Source: Inhella sp.
Lineage (GTDB): Bacteria > Pseudomonadota > Gammaproteobacteria > Burkholderiales > Burkholderiaceae_C
Reading direction: 5' to 3'
DNA length: 50,849 bases
Assembly: GCF_027532025.1 (NCBI RefSeq)
Contig: NZ_JAPZSY010000016.1
Coordinates: forward strand, 1 to 50,849
Position numbers and translations under genes: made by a program. Every line of letters starts with the position of its first letter. Positions within the stretch are counted from its first letter, which is position 1. The notes below the pieces were generated by a model. That model did not search any database. It saw only the letters and a list, made by a program, of their open reading frames with translations, and was not told where the DNA came from. Positions 35,163-44,589 of this stretch are shown here, piece by piece.

Positions 35163-36443
35163 ATGACGACCTTGGCGGTGATTGGCCTCGGCTACGTGGG
35201 CCTGCCCCTGGTGGTGGAGTTCGGCAAGCAGATGCGAACCATCGGCTTCGACATCGCGCAGCACAAGGTGGACGCCTGCCTGCAAGGCACCGACCCATCG
35301 CGGGAGTTGACCGACGAGCAGATGGCCCAGGCCACCCACGCGGTCTACACCTCCGACCCCTCGATGCTGGGTGAGGCCGACATCATCATCGTGGCCGTGC
35401 CCACCCCGGTCGACGAGGCCCACATCCCCGACTTCAAGCCGCTCATCGGCTCCAGCACGAGCGCCGGCCGCCACATGAAGAAAGGCGCCATCGTGGTGTA
35501 CGAGAGCACGGTCTACCCCGGCGCCACCGAAGAGGTGTGCATCCCCGTGCTCGAGCGCGAATCGGGCCTCAAGTGGAAGCAAGACTTCTTCGTCGGTTAC
35601 AGCCCCGAGCGCATCAATCCAGGCGACAAAGAGCACACGCTGACCAAGATCCTCAAGATCGTCAGCGGCGACACGCCCGAGACCCTGGACGCCGTGGCCA
35701 AGCTCTACGAGCGCATCGTCGAGCCCGGCGTGCACCGCGCCAGCAGCATCAAGGCCGCCGAAGCCGCCAAGGTCATAGAGAACACCCAGCGCGACCTCAA
35801 CATCGCCTTGATGAACGAGTTGGCCCTCATTTTCGACAAGATCGGCATCGACACCAGCGAGGTGCTGGAGGCTGCCGGCACCAAGTGGAACTTCCTGAAG
35901 TTCAAGCCGGGCTTGGTGGGGGGGCACTGCATCGGCGTGGACCCCTACTACCTGACGCACAAGGCCGAGATGCTGGGCTACCACCCCCAAGTCATCCTGG
36001 CCGGCCGGCGCATCAACGACGGCATGGCCAAGTTCGTGGCCGAGCAGACCATCAAACAAATGATCGCTGCCGGCAGTCCGGTCAAGGGCGCACGCGTCAA
36101 CGTGCTGGGCCTGACCTTCAAGGAAAACTGCGGCGACCTGCGCAATTCCAAGGTCATCGACATCGTCCGCGAGTTGGAGAGCTACGGCGTGGTTGTGTTC
36201 GTGAGCGACCCGACGGCCGACCCCGAAGAGGCCATGCACGAGTACGGCGTGCGACTCACCGCCTGGGACGACTTGCCGCGGGCCGATGGCATCGTGGCCG
36301 CGGTGTCCCATCGCGAGTTCCTTGCCATGCCCACCGACGCGCTGGCCGCCAAATTGCTCCCCGAGGGGGTGTTCATCGACGTCAAGGCCGCTTTTGATGC
36401 TGCTGCGCTGCGCGCGGCCGGCATCCGGGTCTGGCGTCTCTGA
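35163..36443 (+). CDS. nucleotide-sugar 6-dehydrogenase (TviB/WbpO-like)
   Basis: A 426-residue UDP-sugar dehydrogenase oxidising a UDP-hexose or UDP-HexNAc to its uronic acid with two NAD+. The N-terminal Rossmann motif is VIGLGYVGLPLVVEFG, the middle has GYSPERINPGDKEHTL and the catalytic cysteine is C256 in GLVGGHCIGVDPYYLTHKAE. A C-terminal Rossmann-like domain follows (ARVNVLGLTFKENCGDLRNSKV). These segments match the Vi-antigen TviB/WbpO group (UDP-GlcNAc or UDP-GalNAc as substrate) better than UDP-glucose dehydrogenase. Its product would put carboxylates into the polymer. ATG 35163 begins the conserved MTTLAVIGLGYVGLP; upstream in-frame codons overlap xrtA. Confidence 0.93.
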   Translation: MTTLAVIGLGYVGLPLVVEFGKQMRTIGFDIAQHKVDACLQGTDPSRELTDEQMAQATHAVYTSDPSMLGEADIIIVAVPTPVDEAHIPDFKPLIGSSTSAGRHMKKGAIVVYESTVYPGATEEVCIPVLERESGLKWKQDFFVGYSPERINPGDKEHTLTKILKIVSGDTPETLDAVAKLYERIVEPGVHRASSIKAAEAAKVIENTQRDLNIALMNELALIFDKIGIDTSEVLEAAGTKWNFLKFKPGLVGGHCIGVDPYYLTHKAEMLGYHPQVILAGRRINDGMAKFVAEQTIKQMIAAGSPVKGARVNVLGLTFKENCGDLRNSKVIDIVRELESYGVVVFVSDPTADPEEAMHEYGVRLTAWDDLPRADGIVAAVSHREFLAMPTDALAAKLLPEGVFIDVKAAFDAAALRAAGIRVWRL

Positions 36444-36460
36444 GACCCAGGCGGGCGGCC

Positions 36461-37609
36461 GTGAGGGCCGATCAACCCTTGGTCATGCACGTGGTGTACC
36501 GCTTTGACACCGGCGGTTTGGAGAACGGGGTGGTGAACCTCATCAACCGTTTGACCGGCTACCGGCATGCGGTTGTGGCCCTGACCGATTGCGTCGACGG
36601 CTTTTGTCAGCGGGTTCAGCGCGACGACACCACCTTCGTCAGCCTGCGCAAACCCAGCGGGCAAAGCCTGAAGGTGGCGCCGGCCTTTGCGCGCACCGTG
36701 CGCGCCCTGCGACCGGATGTGGTGCACACCCGCAACCTGGCGGCGCTGGAAATGCAACTGCCTGCCTGGTGGGCGGGTGCGCGAGCGCGGGTGCATGGCG
36801 AGCACGGTCGCGATGCCGATGACCTCGACGGTCGCTCGCGCAAGCACCGCTGGGTGCGGCGGGCCTTTCGACCTTGGGTGCAGCAGTACGTGGCGTTGTC
36901 GGGCGATCTGGCGGGCTACCTGCAGGACGCGGTGGGCGTGCCGACCCAGCGCATCCAACGCATTTGCAACGGTGTGGATGCGGAGCGGTTTCGGCCCGCG
37001 GCGCGGAGACAGCCCCTGGAGGGGTCGCCCTTCAACGACCCGCGTTGGGTGGTGTTCGGCACGGTCGGGCGCATGGCGGCCGTGAAGGCCCAGACCGATT
37101 TGGTGGCGGCTTTCATCCAGGCCTGCCAACGGGACGCTGGTTTCGCGGACCGGGGGCGGCTGATCCTGGTCGGGGATGGACCCCTGCGCAGCGCCTGCCA
37201 CGCCCAGTTGGAGGCTGCGGGCTTGTCCCATGCGGCCTGGCTGGCTGGCGAACGCCGTGATGTGCCTGCGGTCATGCAGGCGCTGGATGTCTTCGTGTTG
37301 CCGTCCCTGGCCGAAGGCATTTCCAACACGGTGTTGGAGGCCATGGCCTCGGGCTTGCCGGTGATGGCCACCCGCGTGGGCGGCAACGCCGAATTGGTGG
37401 CCGATGGGCTCAGTGGCGTGTTGGTGGAGGCGGGACGGCCCGAAGCCTGGGTCCCCACCCTTGAGGCTTGGTGCGCCGACGAGCCGCTGAGGCGGCGCTT
37501 GGGCGAGGCGGGGCGGGCCCGGGTGGAGTCCCAATTCAGCCTCGATGCCATGGTGAGCGCCTACGATGCCGTGTACCGCCGCGTCCTCGGTGTCCCTTCG
37601 TTGAATTGA
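36461..37609 (+). CDS. TIGR03088-family PEP-CTERM/XrtA system glycosyltransferase
   Basis: A 382-residue GT4-type transferase. VMHVVYRFDTGGLENGVVNLINRL at the N-terminus, VHTRNLAALEMQLPAWWAG, ICNGVDAERFRP, the domain-2 start FGTVGRMAAVKAQTDLV and the donor-site block LPSLAEGISNTVLEAMASGLPVMAT identify the family. The GTG at 36461 is 17 bases after the dehydrogenase stop; an in-frame ATG at 36485 is the alternative but would begin right at the first beta strand. It likely adds one sugar of the lipid-linked repeat. Confidence 0.92.
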   Translation: MRADQPLVMHVVYRFDTGGLENGVVNLINRLTGYRHAVVALTDCVDGFCQRVQRDDTTFVSLRKPSGQSLKVAPAFARTVRALRPDVVHTRNLAALEMQLPAWWAGARARVHGEHGRDADDLDGRSRKHRWVRRAFRPWVQQYVALSGDLAGYLQDAVGVPTQRIQRICNGVDAERFRPAARRQPLEGSPFNDPRWVVFGTVGRMAAVKAQTDLVAAFIQACQRDAGFADRGRLILVGDGPLRSACHAQLEAAGLSHAAWLAGERRDVPAVMQALDVFVLPSLAEGISNTVLEAMASGLPVMATRVGGNAELVADGLSGVLVEAGRPEAWVPTLEAWCADEPLRRRLGEAGRARVESQFSLDAMVSAYDAVYRRVLGVPSLN

Positions 37610-37618
37610 GAGCCCTCG

Positions 37619-39571
37619 ATGTGCGGCATTACCGGTCTGTTTGACACCCGCGAGCAACGCCTCCCCGACCGGGGCCGGCTGCACCGCATGAACGAGTCCC
37701 AGCACCACCGCGGGCCGGACGAGGGTGACTTGCACCTGCAACCCGGTCTGGGGCTCGGCCATCGCAGGCTGTCGATCATCGACTTGGCGACCGGTCAGCA
37801 ACCCATCTTCAACGCCGATCGCAGCGTCGCCCTGGTGTTCAACGGCGAGATCTACAACTACCAAGCCCTGATGGCGGAGTTGCAGGCGGCCGGGCATGTG
37901 TTCCGCACCAAGAGCGACTCGGAAACCATCATCCACGCATGGCAGCAGTGGGGCGAGGACTGCGTGCAGCACCTGCGCGGCATGTTCGCCTTCGCCATCC
38001 ACGACAGCCGCCGGCAATGCCTCTTCATGGCCCGCGACCGGATGGGCGTCAAGCCCATGCATTACGCCTTGTTGCCCGACGGCTGGTTGCTGTTCGGGTC
38101 CGAGCTCAAGAGCCTGCTGGCGCACGGCGGCATGGCCCGCGACCTGGACCCCTGCGCGGTGGAGGAGTACTTCGCGCTGGGCTATGCGGCCGAGCCACGC
38201 ACGGTGTTCAAGGCCGCCAAGAAGCTGGCACCGGGCCATTGCCTCTTGTGGACCCGTGGCGCTGGCAGCGAACCTCAGCCGCGCGCCTACTGGGATGTTC
38301 GCTTCACGCTGGACAACCCCATCGCTCAGGCCGACGCCGAAGCGGAGCTGCGCGAGCGGCTGATGGAGTCGGTTCGGTTGCGCATGATTTCCGAGGTGCC
38401 TTTGGGGGCCTTTTTGAGCGGTGGCGTGGACAGCAGCGCGGTGGTGGCCACCATGGCAGCCGCGCGTCCCGAGCCGGTGGTCACCTGCTCGATGGGCTTC
38501 GACGACCCTCGTTTCAACGAGGTGGAGTTCGCTCAAATGGTGGCCGACCGCTACCGCACCGATCACCACGTCGACACGGTGGCCAGCGACGATTTCGCCC
38601 TCATCGACACCCTGGCGCGTTTGTACGACGAGCCGTTTGCTGACAGCTCCGCGATCCCGACCTACCGCGTGAGCCAACTGGCGCGGCAGCACGTCACCGT
38701 GGCCTTGTCGGGCGACGGCGGGGACGAAACCTTCGGTGGCTACCGCCGCTATCGGCTGCACCTGATGGAAGAAGGCCTGCGCTCCAAACTGCCCTACGGC
38801 TTGCGCAAGCCGCTGTTCGGCACGCTGGGAGCCATCTACCCGAAGCTGGACTGGGCGCCCCGGTTTTTGCGTGCCAAGACCACCTTCGAGGGCTTGGCTC
38901 GGCATGCGGTGCAGGCCTACTTCCACTCGGTCTCCATCCTCCGTGGACCGATGCGGCAGGCTTTGTTCTCGCCCGCATTCCAGCGTGAATTGGGTGGCTA
39001 CCAGGCCTTTGAGGTGTTCGAGCGCCACGGTGCTCAGGCCCAAACGCGCGACCCGCTGGCCCTCATCCAATACCTGGATTACAAGACCTACTTGGTGGGG
39101 GACATCAACACCAAGGTCGATCGGGCCTCGATGGCCCACAGCCTGGAGGTGCGCGAGCCCTTGATGGACCACCACCTGATCGAGTGGCTGGCCACGCTGC
39201 CGTCCAGCTTGAAGATCCGCGGCCAAGAGGGCAAGTTCCTGCTGAAGAAGGCGATGGAGCCCTTGCTGCCGCACGACGTGTTGTACCGCCCCAAGATGGG
39301 CTTTGCCGTGCCGCTGGCCCGTTGGTTCCGGGGGCCGTTGAAGCAGCGGGTTCGCGACAGCTTGCTGGGCGATCGTTTGCTGAGCACCGGCTGGTTCCAG
39401 CGCGAATACCTGGCGCACTTGGTGGATGCGCACCAGAGTGGCCAGCATGATTACAGCGCCCCGATTTGGACCTTGATGATGTTCGACAGCTTTTTGCGTC
39501 AGGTGGTGGACGCGCCCGATTCCATTGGGCTGCCCGTGCCAGCCGCAACGGTGGAGGGGAGGGCAGCATGA
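37619..39571 (+). CDS. XrtA/PEP-CTERM system amidotransferase (asparagine synthetase-like)
   Basis: A 650-residue protein of the AsnB type. The N-terminal class II glutaminase domain has nucleophile C2 (MCGITGLFD) and HRGPDEGD. It is followed by a synthetase domain with the PP-loop LSGGVDSSAVV and later SGDGGDETFGGYRRYR and VDRASMAHSLEVREPLMDH. It transfers ammonia from glutamine to an adenylylated carboxylate. In this cluster the acceptor is unlikely to be free aspartate; a sugar acid or an amino-acid substituent of the polysaccharide is inferred. It starts 9 bases after the preceding gene and overlaps the next by 4. Confidence 0.93.
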   Translation: MCGITGLFDTREQRLPDRGRLHRMNESQHHRGPDEGDLHLQPGLGLGHRRLSIIDLATGQQPIFNADRSVALVFNGEIYNYQALMAELQAAGHVFRTKSDSETIIHAWQQWGEDCVQHLRGMFAFAIHDSRRQCLFMARDRMGVKPMHYALLPDGWLLFGSELKSLLAHGGMARDLDPCAVEEYFALGYAAEPRTVFKAAKKLAPGHCLLWTRGAGSEPQPRAYWDVRFTLDNPIAQADAEAELRERLMESVRLRMISEVPLGAFLSGGVDSSAVVATMAAARPEPVVTCSMGFDDPRFNEVEFAQMVADRYRTDHHVDTVASDDFALIDTLARLYDEPFADSSAIPTYRVSQLARQHVTVALSGDGGDETFGGYRRYRLHLMEEGLRSKLPYGLRKPLFGTLGAIYPKLDWAPRFLRAKTTFEGLARHAVQAYFHSVSILRGPMRQALFSPAFQRELGGYQAFEVFERHGAQAQTRDPLALIQYLDYKTYLVGDINTKVDRASMAHSLEVREPLMDHHLIEWLATLPSSLKIRGQEGKFLLKKAMEPLLPHDVLYRPKMGFAVPLARWFRGPLKQRVRDSLLGDRLLSTGWFQREYLAHLVDAHQSGQHDYSAPIWTLMMFDSFLRQVVDAPDSIGLPVPAATVEGRAA

Positions 39572-40803
39572 AGGTTTTGCATGTGTTCGACCACACCATC
39601 CCCCTGCACAGCGGCTACACCTTCCGCAGCTTGGCCCTGCTGCGCGGGCAACGCGCCATGGGTTGGGAGACGCACCACCTGAGCAGCCCGAAGCACAGCG
39701 CCGGGCTGGGAGACCGCGCCGATGGCGCGCTCGAGGAAACGGTCGACGGCTGGCACTTCCACCGCACCCCTGACTTGCCGGGCTCGCGGTGGCCGGTGCT
39801 GCGCGAGCGGCAGTTGATGAAGGCCCTGCGGGCGCGCTTGACCGAGGTGGCCCGGCAGGTGAAGCCCGACCTCATCCATGCCCATTCGCCCGTGCTCAAC
39901 GCCTGGCCCGCCTTGCAAGTGGGCCGAGAGCTGGGCCTGCCGGTCGTGTACGAGGTGCGGGCGTTTTGGGAAGACGCTGCGGTGGACCACGGCAGCACGC
40001 GGGAAGGCAGCTTGCGATACCGCCTGACCTGGGCCTTCGAGACGCAAGCCCTGCGCCGCGCGGCGCATGTGTTCACCATCTGCGAGGGCCTGCGGCAAGA
40101 CATCGTGGCGCGTGGCTTGCCCGAGGCGAGCGTCACGGTGATTCCGAACGCGGTAGACGTCGGGGCCTTCACACCCAGCGGTCACCCCGACCCCGAGTTG
40201 CAGGCGCGTCTGGGCCTGCAAGGCTGCGTGGTGCTGGGCTTCATCGGCAGCTTTTACGCCTACGAGGGGCTGGACCTTCTCCTGCAAGCCCTGCCCGCCA
40301 TCCTGCAACGCCGCCCCGACGTTCGCGTGCTGCTGGTGGGCGGAGGACCGCAGGATGCGGCTCTGAAGGCCCAAGCCCAGGCCTTGGGGGTGCAGGACCG
40401 GGTGCTGTTCACGGGCCGAGTGCCCCACAGCGAGGTGCAGCACTACTACGACCTCGTGGATCTGCTCGTCTACCCTCGGCATTCGATGCGATTGACGGAT
40501 TTGGTCACGCCTTTGAAGCCGCTGGAGGCGATGGCCCAAGGCCGGCTCTTGCTGGCCTCGGACGTTGGCGGGCACCGGGAACTCATCGCGCATGGACGCA
40601 CCGGGCATCTGTTCCAGGCAGGCTCGGCCGAAGCATTGGCCCAAGCTGCTCTCGACTTGCTGGCCTCGCCTGAGCGCTGGGCCGATTTGAAAGCCGCCGG
40701 TCGCCGCTTTGTCGAGACCGAACGGCACTGGGGGGCGTCGGTCGCGAATTACCCAGCCGCTTACGAGCGCGTGCTCGCGCAGCACGTCACGGGCAGTCGG
40801 TGA
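39568..40803 (+). CDS. TIGR04063-family PEP-CTERM/XrtA system glycosyltransferase
   Basis: A 411-residue GT-B transferase. MKVLHVFDHTIPLHSGYTFR at the N-terminus, HAHSPVLNAWPALQVGRELGLPVVYEVRAFWEDAAVD and the C-terminal VIPNAVDVGAF, GFIGSFYAYEGLDLLLQA, YPRHSMRLTDLVTPLKPLEAMAQG are characteristic of this XrtA-linked family. The ATG overlaps the amidotransferase stop (ATGA), and its own stop overlaps the next gene's GTG, so the three are translationally coupled. Confidence 0.93.
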   Translation: MKVLHVFDHTIPLHSGYTFRSLALLRGQRAMGWETHHLSSPKHSAGLGDRADGALEETVDGWHFHRTPDLPGSRWPVLRERQLMKALRARLTEVARQVKPDLIHAHSPVLNAWPALQVGRELGLPVVYEVRAFWEDAAVDHGSTREGSLRYRLTWAFETQALRRAAHVFTICEGLRQDIVARGLPEASVTVIPNAVDVGAFTPSGHPDPELQARLGLQGCVVLGFIGSFYAYEGLDLLLQALPAILQRRPDVRVLLVGGGPQDAALKAQAQALGVQDRVLFTGRVPHSEVQHYYDLVDLLVYPRHSMRLTDLVTPLKPLEAMAQGRLLLASDVGGHRELIAHGRTGHLFQAGSAEALAQAALDLLASPERWADLKAAGRRFVETERHWGASVANYPAAYERVLAQHVTGSR

Positions 40804-41903
40804 ACGCGTCGGTTTGGGCCCCCTTGGCGGGGCGTCGCTTGTTGCTCGTGGGGCCGGTGCCGCCACCGTCCGGTGGCATGGCCAACCAGACCCGGCAACT
40901 GCGCGAACTCTTGATCGGCGAGGGCCTGCAAGTCGACTTGCTGCCCACGAACCCCCCCTATCGCCCGGCGTGGCTGGCCTCGTGGCGTGGCGTTCGCGCC
41001 GTGGCCCGGCTGGTGGGCTACGTCGGCCGCTTGTGGCGTGCGTGCGGGCAGGCCGATGTGGTGCACGTCATGGCCAATTCTGGGTGGAGCTGGCATCTGT
41101 TCGCCGCGCCGGCCATTTGGGTGGCCGCCTGGCGGGGGCGTCCGGTGGTGGTGAACTACCGCGGTGGTGAGGCGGACTCGTTTTTGCAGCGCGCGGCGCG
41201 CTGGGTTCGCCCCAGCCTGCGTCGTTGTGCCCGCTTGGTGGTGCCCTCGGGCTTTTTGGAGGCGGTCTTCGCCAAGCATGGGCTGCCGGCCCAGGTCGTG
41301 CCCAACATCGTGGACACGGCGCGCTTTCGCCCAGCGCCAAACCCGGCCTCTGGTGGTTTTCATGTGCTGGTGGCACGCAACCTGGAGCCCATCTACGACA
41401 ACGCCAGTGCCCTGCGGGCCATGGCGCGGGTGGTGACGCAGGTGCCCGATGCGCGCATGACCGTGGCCGGCAGCGGCCCAGAGGCCGAGCGCCTGCAGGC
41501 TTTGGTGCAACAGCTGGGCTTGTCGCACGCCGTGCGCTTCGCCGGACGCTTGGACCGCGAGGCCATGGCGGACTTGTACCGTCAGGCCGATGTGTTGCTC
41601 AACGCCAGCCTGGTGGACAACATGCCCAACTCCTTGCTGGAGGCCATGGCCAGCGGCGTTGCCGTGGTGAGCACCAACGTGGGGGGCGTGCCCTACATCG
41701 CCGAGCACGACGAAACGGCCTGCTTGGTGCCGCCGGGCGATGACGAGGCGATGGCGCATGCCTTGGTTCGTTTGGCCCAAGACGCTGCGCTGCGCGACCG
41801 CTTGCGTGGCAACGGGTTGGTGGCGGTGGGGCGTTACACCTGGTCGGCGGTGGCCCCGCAATGGGCAAGGGTGTATGCCGAAGCGCTGGCGTCGAGGGCG
41901 TGA
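40800..41903 (+). CDS. glycosyltransferase family 4 protein
   Basis: A 367-residue GT4-type glycosyltransferase. The Gly-rich N-terminal loop is LLLVGPVPPPSGGMANQTRQL, the acceptor domain contains VVVNYRGGEADSFL, the donor domain begins HVLVARNLEPIYDNASALRAMA, and the E-x7-E region is NASLVDNMPNSLLEAMASGVAVVSTNVGG. Start GTG 40800 overlaps the previous stop (GTGA). Its sugar specificity is unknown; with two to three other transferases it should build the repeat unit. Confidence 0.9.
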   Translation: MNASVWAPLAGRRLLLVGPVPPPSGGMANQTRQLRELLIGEGLQVDLLPTNPPYRPAWLASWRGVRAVARLVGYVGRLWRACGQADVVHVMANSGWSWHLFAAPAIWVAAWRGRPVVVNYRGGEADSFLQRAARWVRPSLRRCARLVVPSGFLEAVFAKHGLPAQVVPNIVDTARFRPAPNPASGGFHVLVARNLEPIYDNASALRAMARVVTQVPDARMTVAGSGPEAERLQALVQQLGLSHAVRFAGRLDREAMADLYRQADVLLNASLVDNMPNSLLEAMASGVAVVSTNVGGVPYIAEHDETACLVPPGDDEAMAHALVRLAQDAALRDRLRGNGLVAVGRYTWSAVAPQWARVYAEALASRA

Positions 41904-43249
41904 TGGGTCTGTACACGCGCTTTGTCTCGGGTTGCCTTTTTCCTTTGCAGGAGCGACTCAAGCACCATGACACCGTGGCGGTGCGACGTGCGTTGGAGCG
42001 CAGCCAATGGTCGACGCCGGCGGAGCTGCAGGCTTTGCAGGTGGACCGCCTGCGGCGCTTGCTGACCCTGGCGGGGGCCCACGTGCCGCACTACCGCGAC
42101 CTGTTTCGGGACCTGGGCTTTGACCCCACGCAAGTGCGCAGCCTCGAGGCCCTTCGCCGCCTGCCCCGGACGAGCAAGGCCGACATCCGCGCCGCTGGCG
42201 ATCGCTGGCGCAGCGAGCAGGCTCGCGGCTTGGCCCGGTTCAACACGGGTGGCAGTTCGGGCGAACCGCTCATCTTCTACATCGGCCACGAGCGGGTGAG
42301 CCACGACGTGGCGGCCAAATGGCGGGCCACCCGCTGGTGGGGCGTGGACATCGGCGACCCCGAAACCGTGGTGTGGGGCTCGCCCATCGAGGTGGGCAGC
42401 CAGGATCGGATCAAGGCGCTGCGCGACCGTTTGATGCGAACGGCCCTGCTGCCGGCCTTCGAGATGAGCGAGGCGCGCTTGGACGGGTTCATCGACGCCA
42501 TCCGCCGCCAACGGCCTCGGATGCTGTTCGGCTACCCATCGGCCCTGTCGCTCATCGCCCAGCATGCGCGCCAGCGGGGACAAGGCATGGATGACTTGGG
42601 CATCCGCGTGGCCTTCGTGACCTCCGAGCGCCTGTACGACGAGCAGCGGGCCTTGATCTCGTCCGTGTTCGGCTGCCCGGTGGCCAACGGCTACGGCGGG
42701 CGCGACGCGGGCTTCATCGCCCACGAATGCCCGTCGGGCGGCTTGCACCTGACTGCAGAGGACGTGATTGTCGAGCTGCTGGACGAAGCGGGTGAACCCG
42801 TGGCACCCGGCCAGACGGGGGAGATCGTCGTCACGCACCTGGCCACGCCGGACTTCCCCTTCATCCGCTACCGCACGGGCGACATGGGCGTGCAAAGCGG
42901 CAGGACCTGCGCCTGTGGCCGGGGCCTGCCCGTGTTGGACGAGGTGCAGGGCCGCAGCACCGACTTCGTCATCGCCCAAGACGGCACCGTCATGCACGGC
43001 TTGGCGCTGATTTACGTCTTGCGCGACCTCCCCGGCGTGGCGGCCTTCAAGATCGTGCAGCACACCCGAGATCACACCGAGGTGACGGTGGTGCCCGGCG
43101 ATGGCTGGTTGCCCGCTCACCGGCAGACCATCGAGCGTGGTGTTCGTGCTCGGTTGGGCGCCGGTGTCAAGGTCGAGGTTGAGCTGGTCGAGCGCATCCC
43201 GCCCGAGCGCTCGGGCAAGTTCCGCTACATCGTCAGCCATGCGCGTTGA
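41903..43249 (+). CDS. PaaK/CapK-like adenylate-forming protein (phenylacetate-CoA ligase family)
   Basis: A 448-residue member of the phenylacetate-CoA ligase/CapK branch of ANL enzymes. The nucleotide loop FNTGGSSGEPLIFYIG, VWGSPIEVGSQDRIK, LFGYPSALSLIAQHA, VANGYGGRDAGFIAHEC and the ATP-binding FPFIRYRTGDMG are in family order, with C-terminal ERIPPERSGKFRYIVS. A CACGRGLP segment provides Cys residues that bind zinc in some relatives. In capsule and exopolysaccharide loci CapK proteins are thought to activate a carboxylic acid for attachment to the polymer. ATG 41903 overlaps the previous stop by one base; a GTG one codon earlier is equally possible. Confidence 0.87.
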   Translation: MGLYTRFVSGCLFPLQERLKHHDTVAVRRALERSQWSTPAELQALQVDRLRRLLTLAGAHVPHYRDLFRDLGFDPTQVRSLEALRRLPRTSKADIRAAGDRWRSEQARGLARFNTGGSSGEPLIFYIGHERVSHDVAAKWRATRWWGVDIGDPETVVWGSPIEVGSQDRIKALRDRLMRTALLPAFEMSEARLDGFIDAIRRQRPRMLFGYPSALSLIAQHARQRGQGMDDLGIRVAFVTSERLYDEQRALISSVFGCPVANGYGGRDAGFIAHECPSGGLHLTAEDVIVELLDEAGEPVAPGQTGEIVVTHLATPDFPFIRYRTGDMGVQSGRTCACGRGLPVLDEVQGRSTDFVIAQDGTVMHGLALIYVLRDLPGVAAFKIVQHTRDHTEVTVVPGDGWLPAHRQTIERGVRARLGAGVKVEVELVERIPPERSGKFRYIVSHAR

Positions 43250-43260
43250 GGGGCATTGCC

Positions 43261-44589
43261 ATGCGTGACATCGTCATCGTCACGATCGTCGCTCTGGGCG
43301 TCTTGATCGCCCTGCGCCGGCCTTGGGTCGGGCTGCTGCTGTGGGTCTGGCTGTCCATCATGAACCCCCACCGCTTCGCCTTCGGGTTTGCGTACTCCGC
43401 GCCGCTGGCTCAGGTCACCGTCGCCGCCATCGCGCTGGGCATGGTGGTCACCCGCGACCGGTTGCGATCGCCCTTCGTGGCCGGCCCAGCCACTTGGTTC
43501 ATCGTGTTGACCTTGTGGATCACGATCACCTGGGCCCTGGGCTTGGACCCAAAGGGTGATTGGGACCAGTGGACCAAGGTTATGAAGATCAACGTCATGG
43601 TGGTCATGGCCGTGGTGCTGGTGCACACCAAGCAGCAAATCATGGGGCTGGCCACCGTCCTCGTGGGCTCCATGGGCTTGTTGGGTCTCAAGGGTGGGCT
43701 GTACACCTTGGCCACGGGTGGCGGTGGCAGAGTCTGGGGGCCGCCCGGATCGTTCATCGCCGACAACAACGACTTCGCCTGCGCGCTGGTCATGACCATC
43801 CCGCTGTTGCGCTTCCTGCAGTTGCAGGTTCAGCACCGTTGGTGGCGCCACGTCTACACAGCACTCATCCTGTTGTGCGTGACGTCGGTGATCGGCAGCC
43901 AGTCGCGGGGCGGGCTGTTGGCCATGGCGGCCATGGGGACCTTTTTCTGGTGGAAAAGCAAAGCCAAGGTCCGGATTGGGCTGGTTTTGGCCCTGATGGC
44001 CGTGGTGGTGTTGCTGGCCGTGCCGGAGTCGTGGATGCAGCGCATGCAAACCATCGACGACTACCAGACCGACCAGTCGGCTTTGGGCCGCCTCAACGCT
44101 TGGTGGATGGCCTGGAATTTGGTCAAGGACTATCCCCTCGGCATCGGGATGAACACCGTTCGGCCCGAGCTGTTTGCCCTCTATTCGCCATACCCGGAAA
44201 AGGTGTTTGCCGCCCACAGCATCTACTTCCAGATGCTGGGAAACCATGGCTACTTGGGGGTGCTGTTGTTCGTGGGGATCTGGTGGTCCACGTGGCGATG
44301 CGCGGCCGATTTGATTCGGATGGGAGAGCGCAACCCCGAGCAGCGCTGGCTGAGCGACTTGGGAACCATGGCACAGGTGTCGGTGTTGACCTATTTGGTG
44401 GGTGGCATATTCCTGAGCTTGGCCTACTTTGACCTGCCCTATTACACGATGACCTTGGTGGTGGTGGCCCGCCTATGGGCCCACAACGCCAAGTTGCAGG
44501 CTGCCGAGCCCCAGGTGCCGGCATGGCAGGCTCATCTCGGTTGGGGCAAGGCGGCCCCGGTCGCCGTGCGAAAGCGGAGGGTTGCATGA
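43261..44589 (+). CDS. XrtA-associated O-antigen ligase/polymerase-like membrane protein
   Basis: A 442-residue polytopic membrane protein with about eleven hydrophobic helices. It belongs to the family described as putative O-glycosylation ligase, exosortase A-associated (Wzy/WaaL superfamily). The large periplasmic loop with GLGRLNAWWMAWNLVKDYPLG-like sequence and GIGMNTVRPELFALY, followed by AAHSIYFQMLGNHGYLGVLLF, is the conserved active-site loop; the His of AAHS is expected to be functional. It could polymerise the repeat unit or ligate it to protein or lipid. ATG 43261 lies 11 bases after the CapK-like gene. Confidence 0.9.
   Translation: MRDIVIVTIVALGVLIALRRPWVGLLLWVWLSIMNPHRFAFGFAYSAPLAQVTVAAIALGMVVTRDRLRSPFVAGPATWFIVLTLWITITWALGLDPKGDWDQWTKVMKINVMVVMAVVLVHTKQQIMGLATVLVGSMGLLGLKGGLYTLATGGGGRVWGPPGSFIADNNDFACALVMTIPLLRFLQLQVQHRWWRHVYTALILLCVTSVIGSQSRGGLLAMAAMGTFFWWKSKAKVRIGLVLALMAVVVLLAVPESWMQRMQTIDDYQTDQSALGRLNAWWMAWNLVKDYPLGIGMNTVRPELFALYSPYPEKVFAAHSIYFQMLGNHGYLGVLLFVGIWWSTWRCAADLIRMGERNPEQRWLSDLGTMAQVSVLTYLVGGIFLSLAYFDLPYYTMTLVVVARLWAHNAKLQAAEPQVPAWQAHLGWGKAAPVAVRKRRVA

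Noticed and set aside
36182-39448. A minus-strand open frame of 1088 codons opposite the dehydrogenase, glycosyltransferase and amidotransferase genes
   Set aside because: It is the antisense shadow of three well-recognised plus-strand genes; its translation is His/Arg/Gly/Gln-rich with no family motif. The same holds for 14553-17363 (opposite infB) and 9119-11422 (opposite the decarboxylase).
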